From Sclerodactyla briareus (lineage: Eukaryota; Echinodermata; Holothuroidea; Dendrochirotida; Sclerodactylidae): a stretch of DNA of 64,000 nucleotides. Shown piece after piece: positions 59,529 to 64,000 of this stretch. Under the pieces are notes generated by a model. That model searched no databases and was not told the DNA's origin. It saw only the letters and a program-made list of their open reading frames with translations. A program made the position numbers and the translations under genes. Location: positions 620,001 to 684,000 of the forward strand of contig JAODTK010001333.1 of assembly GCA_026419785.1 (NCBI GenBank). Direction: 5' to 3'. The first letter of the stretch is position 1; each line of letters opens with the position of its first letter.

Positions 59529-59699
59529 CAGGGTGCTTTTATCTGGGAGCCAGGCTCCGATTGGTGCGTGTGAGCGGCTATTTGGCGCCCATGATCTGCA
59601 AAAATGCCATCATGTTAGGGAATGTACACCTACTTGTACACTAAATTTCATGTTCTCAAAAAATGGAGCCTGGTTCCATTCCTACTAAAATCACCCCTG
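59529..59699. mobile_element. hAT-like MITE, ~171 bp
   Basis: The left arm is CAGGGTGCTTTTATCTGGGA with CCAGGCTCC. The right arm, read inverted, is CAGGGGTGATTTTAGTAGGA with CCAGGCTCC. The arms match over ~30 bases with small gaps. Flanks are CCAATAAC on the left and CTAG then TCAATAAG on the right, a possible worn duplication of 6 of 8 bases if CTAG was added later. No coding frame. Confidence 0.65.
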
Positions 59700-60297
59700 C
59701 TAGTCAATAAGCCATAGAAATTAATAATATAATATATGATAATTATATAACAATTTAATTATCCATTTACAAATTGGCTATCTACTCATGCTATTTGATA
59801 CAACATGAAAATTTGAATTAAATATGCTTAATTTGTTCAATCATACTGAAAACCCAGCAAGTGGTTGAAGTGTGGGATTGCTCTTCTTGTTGACCCCCCG
59901 CAGTACAAGCTTGAATTCTTGACTTGTGGCTGTATGAACACCAAGAAGATTGAAGTTCTTAAAATACAACAAAGTGCATGGGCATGAAATTCAGGAGGTA
60001 AACGCTTTCTGCTCTTCAGGTATTTATGTATGGGAGTAGCTGCTTCAATTTGTTGACAAATTCTAGAGCTTTATTTTGAACAATAATTCAACCGTAAAAG
60101 AACTCCAGTGGAATTGAATGAAATGGCAGGACTAGTAGCCAATACAAATGTTTGGTCAGAAGGGATACTCACCCTTTTACATTTTTTCTAAGTATTTTGA
60201 AATGGCTCATTTTGCATACAGTACTTTATTCACTAATTTGTTTCTTTTTTTGGGTAAATTTCAATATTGAACACCTTCTAATGTATCGAAGATACAG
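59700..60297. other. no gene recognised
   Basis: AT-rich sequence. Nothing identifiable until the candidate exon at 60298. Confidence 0.35.
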
Positions 60298-60406
60298 CAA
60301 CAATGCCTGCACACTCTGGCAACAAACAGCAAGCAGTCTCTCAGTACGGAGTCGGCGGCTGCAAAGCCACCATCAACAGAAAAAAGAAAAAAAACCCAGC
60401 AAACTG
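60298..60406 (+). CDS. candidate internal exon, basic low-complexity segment
   Basis: Between a GATACAG acceptor and an excellent CTG/GTAAGA donor lie 109 bases. One frame reads QQCLHTLATNSKQSLSTES, then AAAKPPSTEKRKKTQQT, which looks like a disordered, basic linker of a nuclear or cytoskeletal protein. All three frames are open, and another contains ATG (MPAHSGNKQQAVSQYGVGG), so the frame is not certain. No partner exons were found; it is surrounded by AT-rich sequence typical of introns. Confidence 0.3.
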
Positions 60407-60644
60407 GTAAGACACAGTATGGGACAGTTGTGCAATATGCTCTTATCAAATTCAATTCATGGGGCTGGAAAAAATTCCAATTGAAACAACCCACTTGAAA
60501 AGGACAAAAAGAAATGTGACCATTAAAAACTCGTTTGAACCCTAATATGGAGTTGGTTCACCCCTTTACTTTGGTTTTTAAAGTGGTTCGAGGCAGTTGA
60601 TTTTCACCCAGTGTCAATTGGACCATTTTCTATTGCCAATATAA

Positions 60645-63600
60645 TTTTGTCTAGCCTGAACTTTGTCAAGGAGAGACTATGGTCACTTTGTGTGTGTGTG
60701 CGTCTGTCTGTCTGTCTGTCTGTCTGTCTGTGTCTGTCCGTGCTGTTGTCTGTATGTCCGTCGTCTGTGCGGTTTTGAGAGATCTCCGACGTGGAAGCCA
60801 TCATGTTGGGACCTCCTTGTGGAGGTGCCGGTGAAGAGTTGCCGAGGTGCATCCACTGTTGTCCCAAAAGACCATTTCATTTGCTAAAATTTGCAATTTT
60901 TAAAATGAAAATGTGGAAGCTTTTGTGTACAGATATCTCGGTCGTAGATGCAGTGGTGATGCCGTTTCAGGGTATATAACAACTATGAAGAGTACACGAT
61001 CATTAGATTCCTGGCAGAATAGATGCTAATTAAGTAGTCTAACTTGCATATTCCGCGAATTTTGAATTTGTGGATTTGACGAAAACTTGGTGGTGATGGT
61101 GTATCTATAGTCACAATGAATCTGTACAGTAGGGACGAGGGCCCAGAGGTCATTCAAGCTCACTACAATCTGTCATTCAAGGTCATTAGGGGTCGAAAAA
61201 CTGTTTTTGGCCATAATCGGAGAAGTGAATATCCGGGAAGGCTGGAAGGTCACCATTGTGATATAATGGTGGACCTGCATGTGCTGTGACCTCTGACCTC
61301 AATTTGACCTCTGTCGGGTTGGGTCAGTGGTTTTAAAGGTTGAGTCTTGAATAAATTGCGTATTGAGGAGGGTACAGTCAAAAAAATAGGAAACTGGTTA
61401 TTTCGGTATGTGAAAGACGTGTGTGATTTATGGAGGAGACCAACTCCGCTTCGATGCGGACATTTACTTTGGTATGTTACAAGGGGGCAAAGTTTATTTA
61501 ATAGCTTTTTCGCCTACAACATTGGGCGTGTTCATTGGAATGCAATATGCTTGGTTATTTTCCGTTTTATAGGGAGGGATGCATCACATGGAGAGTACAA
61601 TTTTGATAAGGACCGTCATGTCATTAAAGGGCATCAAAGGTCACTAGGGGTAAAAAACTGATTTTCGTAATTTTTGGCCATAGCAATGGGCATGTTCATC
61701 AGACATGCAAAATGCTCCTGGAGTGGATGGATCACATGGAGAGTTACAATTTTCATTAAAAAATGCCATTCATAAAGGTCATTAAGGGCACTAGGGTCCA
61801 AATAAAACTGTTTTCTGGCATATCGGAGATTGAATATCTGTGAAGCTGGAAGGTTCACATTGTGATATAAGTGTTGACAGAATGGGTGTGCCTATGACCA
61901 ATTTGACCCTCGGTTCTGGTGGTCATGTGGTTAAAGGTTGAGCTGAAAAAAATGTGCTTATTTAAGAAGTTCCAGCCAAAAAAAAGAGAATGGCAGTTTT
62001 GGATATGTGTGATTCATGGAGGAAACAACTCCCGCTCGATCGGACACTTACGTTGGTAGTTACAAGGGGTTCAAAGTCCATTCGTATACCTTTTTCGCAA
62101 ATAACATTGGGCGTGGTCATTGGGAAGGCAATATGCTTCTAGGAGTGGATGCATCACTGGGAGTAACAATTTGTATAAAAAACCGTCATGTCATTAAAGG
62201 TCATCAAAGGTCCCGTAGGGGTAAAAAACTGATTTTATACTTTTGGCAATAGCACTGGGCATGTTCAACTGAATGCAAAATGCTCCGAGGAGTGGAAGTA
62301 TCACAAGGAGAATAACAATTCTCATAAAAAACTGCCATGTCATATTAAAGTATTCAGTCACTTAGGGTCCAAAAACTGTTTTCTGGCCATAAAGCGGAGA
62401 ATTGAAATATATGTGAAGGCTGGAAGGTTTCAACATTGTGATATAATGCTTGATCTCATTTGTGGGACCTCTGACCTCCAATTGACCTCTGTCAGGGGGT
62501 CATGTGGTTAAAGGTGAGTGCGTCTTCAATAATGGCATTTAGAAGTTACGGGCAAAAAAAAAAATTAGAAAACGGTCATTTTTGGATTATGGATGGCCTT
62601 GGTGGCTTCATGGAGGAAACCAACTCCGCTTCGATCGGACACTATTTGGTAGTACAGGGGGTCAAAGTTCAATTTTATACCTTTTCGCAATCAATTGGGA
62701 TTGTGGTATGGGAAGGCAAATAGCTTATAGGAGGTGGTGGCATCACATGGAGAGTAACAATTTTTATAGAAAACCGTCATGTCATTAAGGTCATCAAAGA
62801 TCACGTAGGGGTAAAAAACCTGAATTTTAGTACTTTTGGCATAGCACTGGCATGTTAATCAGAATGCAAAATGCTCAAGGAGTGGATGTATCACAGGGAG
62901 AGTTACAATTTCATAAAAAATGCCATGGCTTAAAGGTCATTCAAGGTCACGGAGGGGTCAAAACATGTTTTCTGGCATAATCAGGCGAATTGAATATCTG
63001 TGAAGACTGAAGGGGTCAACATGTGATATAATGTTGGACCTGCATGTGTGTGACCATTGACCTCAAGTTAGACCTCTGTCGGGTGGTCATGTGGTTAAAG
63101 GTGGAGGCTGAATAAATGGGCTTATTTTAAGAATGTTACAGCAAAAAAAATAGAAACTGGCAATTTTTGGATTGTGATAGACCTTGTGTGCTTCATGGAA
63201 GGAAACAACTTCCTGTTCGATCGGACACTTACTTTGGAGTTACAAGGGTCAAAGTTCAATTTTATACTTTTCCGGCAATAACATTGGGCGTGTCATTGGA
63301 ATGCAATATGCGACTAGGAGTGGATGGCAATCAATGGATGGAGGTAAACAATTTTATAAAAACCGTCATGTCATTAAAGGTCAATCAAAGGTCACGAGGG
63401 TAAAAAACTGATTTTAGTACTTTTTGGCAACAGCCACTTGGGCATGTTAATGCAGAATGCAAAAAGCTCCTAGGAGTGGATGTATCACATGGAGAGTTAC
63501 AATGGTTAATAAAAAACCTGCCATGTCATTAAGGTCATTAATGTCACTAGGGGTCAAAAACTGGTTTCTGCCCATATCGGACGAATGGATATTGTGAAGG

Positions 63601-64000
63601 CTGGAGGTTCAACCATTGTGATATATGTGACACTGCCTGTGTGTGACCTCTGACCTCAATTGACTCTGTCGGGGGGGTCATGTGGTAAAGGTTGGTCTGG
63701 AATAAATGGCTTATTAAGGAGTTACGGGGCAACAAAAAGAAATAATGATTTTGGAAGTGATAGACCTTGTGTACTTCATGGAGGAAACCAACTCCCGCTT
63801 CGATCGGACGATAATTTGGTAAGTTACAAGGGGTCAAAGTTTAATTTTAATAGCTTTTTTCGCATAAACATTAGGCGTGTTCATTGGAATGCAATATGTT
63901 TCTAGCAGGTGGATGCATCACATGGAGAGGGACAATTTTTATAAAAAACCGTTCATGTTCATGAAGGTATCAAGGGTCACGTAGGGGTTAAAAAAAACTT
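60645..64000 (+). repeat. satellite-like array of ~590-bp units with terminal-hairpin start
   Basis: It begins TTTTGTCTAGCCTGAAC with an imperfect hairpin (60649-60677), a GTCTGTCTGTCTGTCTGTC microsatellite (60700-60740) and one TTGACGAAAACTTGGTGG core. From ~61140 a ~590-bp unit repeats: GACCTCTGACCTC..TTGACCTCTGTCGGG marks occur near 61290, 61890, 62467, 63050 and 63642. Each unit also has GGAGTGGATGTATCACATGG, CTTCGATCGGACACTTACTT, ATTGGGCGTGTTCATTGGAA and AGGTCA words. The array continues past the window end. Units also occur at 37790-38890. Confidence 0.85.

Overview
This window looks like animal nuclear DNA, most likely from a marine invertebrate. The reasons are spliced exons with GT/AG borders, tRNA-headed SINEs, non-LTR and Penelope-like retrotransposon remains, hAT elements and very many tandem-core repeats. 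Frequent AGGCCTA-type words and the style of the repeats lean towards a deuterostome such as an echinoderm or hemichordate, but I cannot fix the phylum. Neighbouring copies of the same repeat differ by many single-base indels, and the recognisable coding exons carry one-base frame slips. The assembly therefore probably has residual long-read indel errors, and frame breaks should be read with that in mind. Everything here was read by eye; all boundaries of old repeats are approximate.

Layout. 1-9 kb: repeats. A ~40-bp G-rich minisatellite is split by a Helentron-like element (2271-2931), and a 2.1-kb hAT-type transposon (5957-8082) has a perfect 8-bp target duplication and a ~210-bp tandem core. 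9.1-12.8 kb: the one host gene I can recognise, the last three exons of a protein tyrosine phosphatase (WPD loop, HC...R signature, C-terminal helix and tail, stop at 12742) on the + strand, with two oppositely oriented SINEs in its first visible intron. 13-18 kb: a ~320-bp tandem-core element, a Penelope-like reverse transcriptase fragment and two Helentron-like copies, one of them a tail-to-tail composite. 19.9-22.9 kb: a nearly full-length but dead CR1/L2-type LINE. 23-33 kb: SINE, a tandem repeat family interrupted by a second hAT element with a near-perfect target duplication (25992-27129), and sequence in which I see no gene. 33-43 kb: more Helentron-like copies and tandem-core repeats. 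43-55 kb: a LINE 3' fragment, a third hAT element with perfect target duplication (49418-50014), and an ~850-bp segmental tandem duplication. 55-64 kb: two hAT-type MITEs, a second ~320-bp tandem-core element and a ~590-bp satellite-like array running off the window end.

Main themes. (1) Several unrelated-looking repeat families share one plan: a T-run followed by a terminal hairpin, a GT/GTCT/CGTT microsatellite, then tandem cores. One family also shows the asymmetric inverted ends, 3' hairpin and CTAG terminus expected of Helentron/Helitron2-type elements. (2) These families all carry direct AGGTCA half-sites spaced by four bases (DR4), so the window holds dozens of potential nuclear-receptor sites delivered by repeats. 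(3) Nested insertions give two clean before/after reconstructions, one for a Helentron-like element and one for a hAT element. Apart from the phosphatase, three short open segments with good splice signals or a signal-peptide-like start are offered as low-confidence candidate exons.
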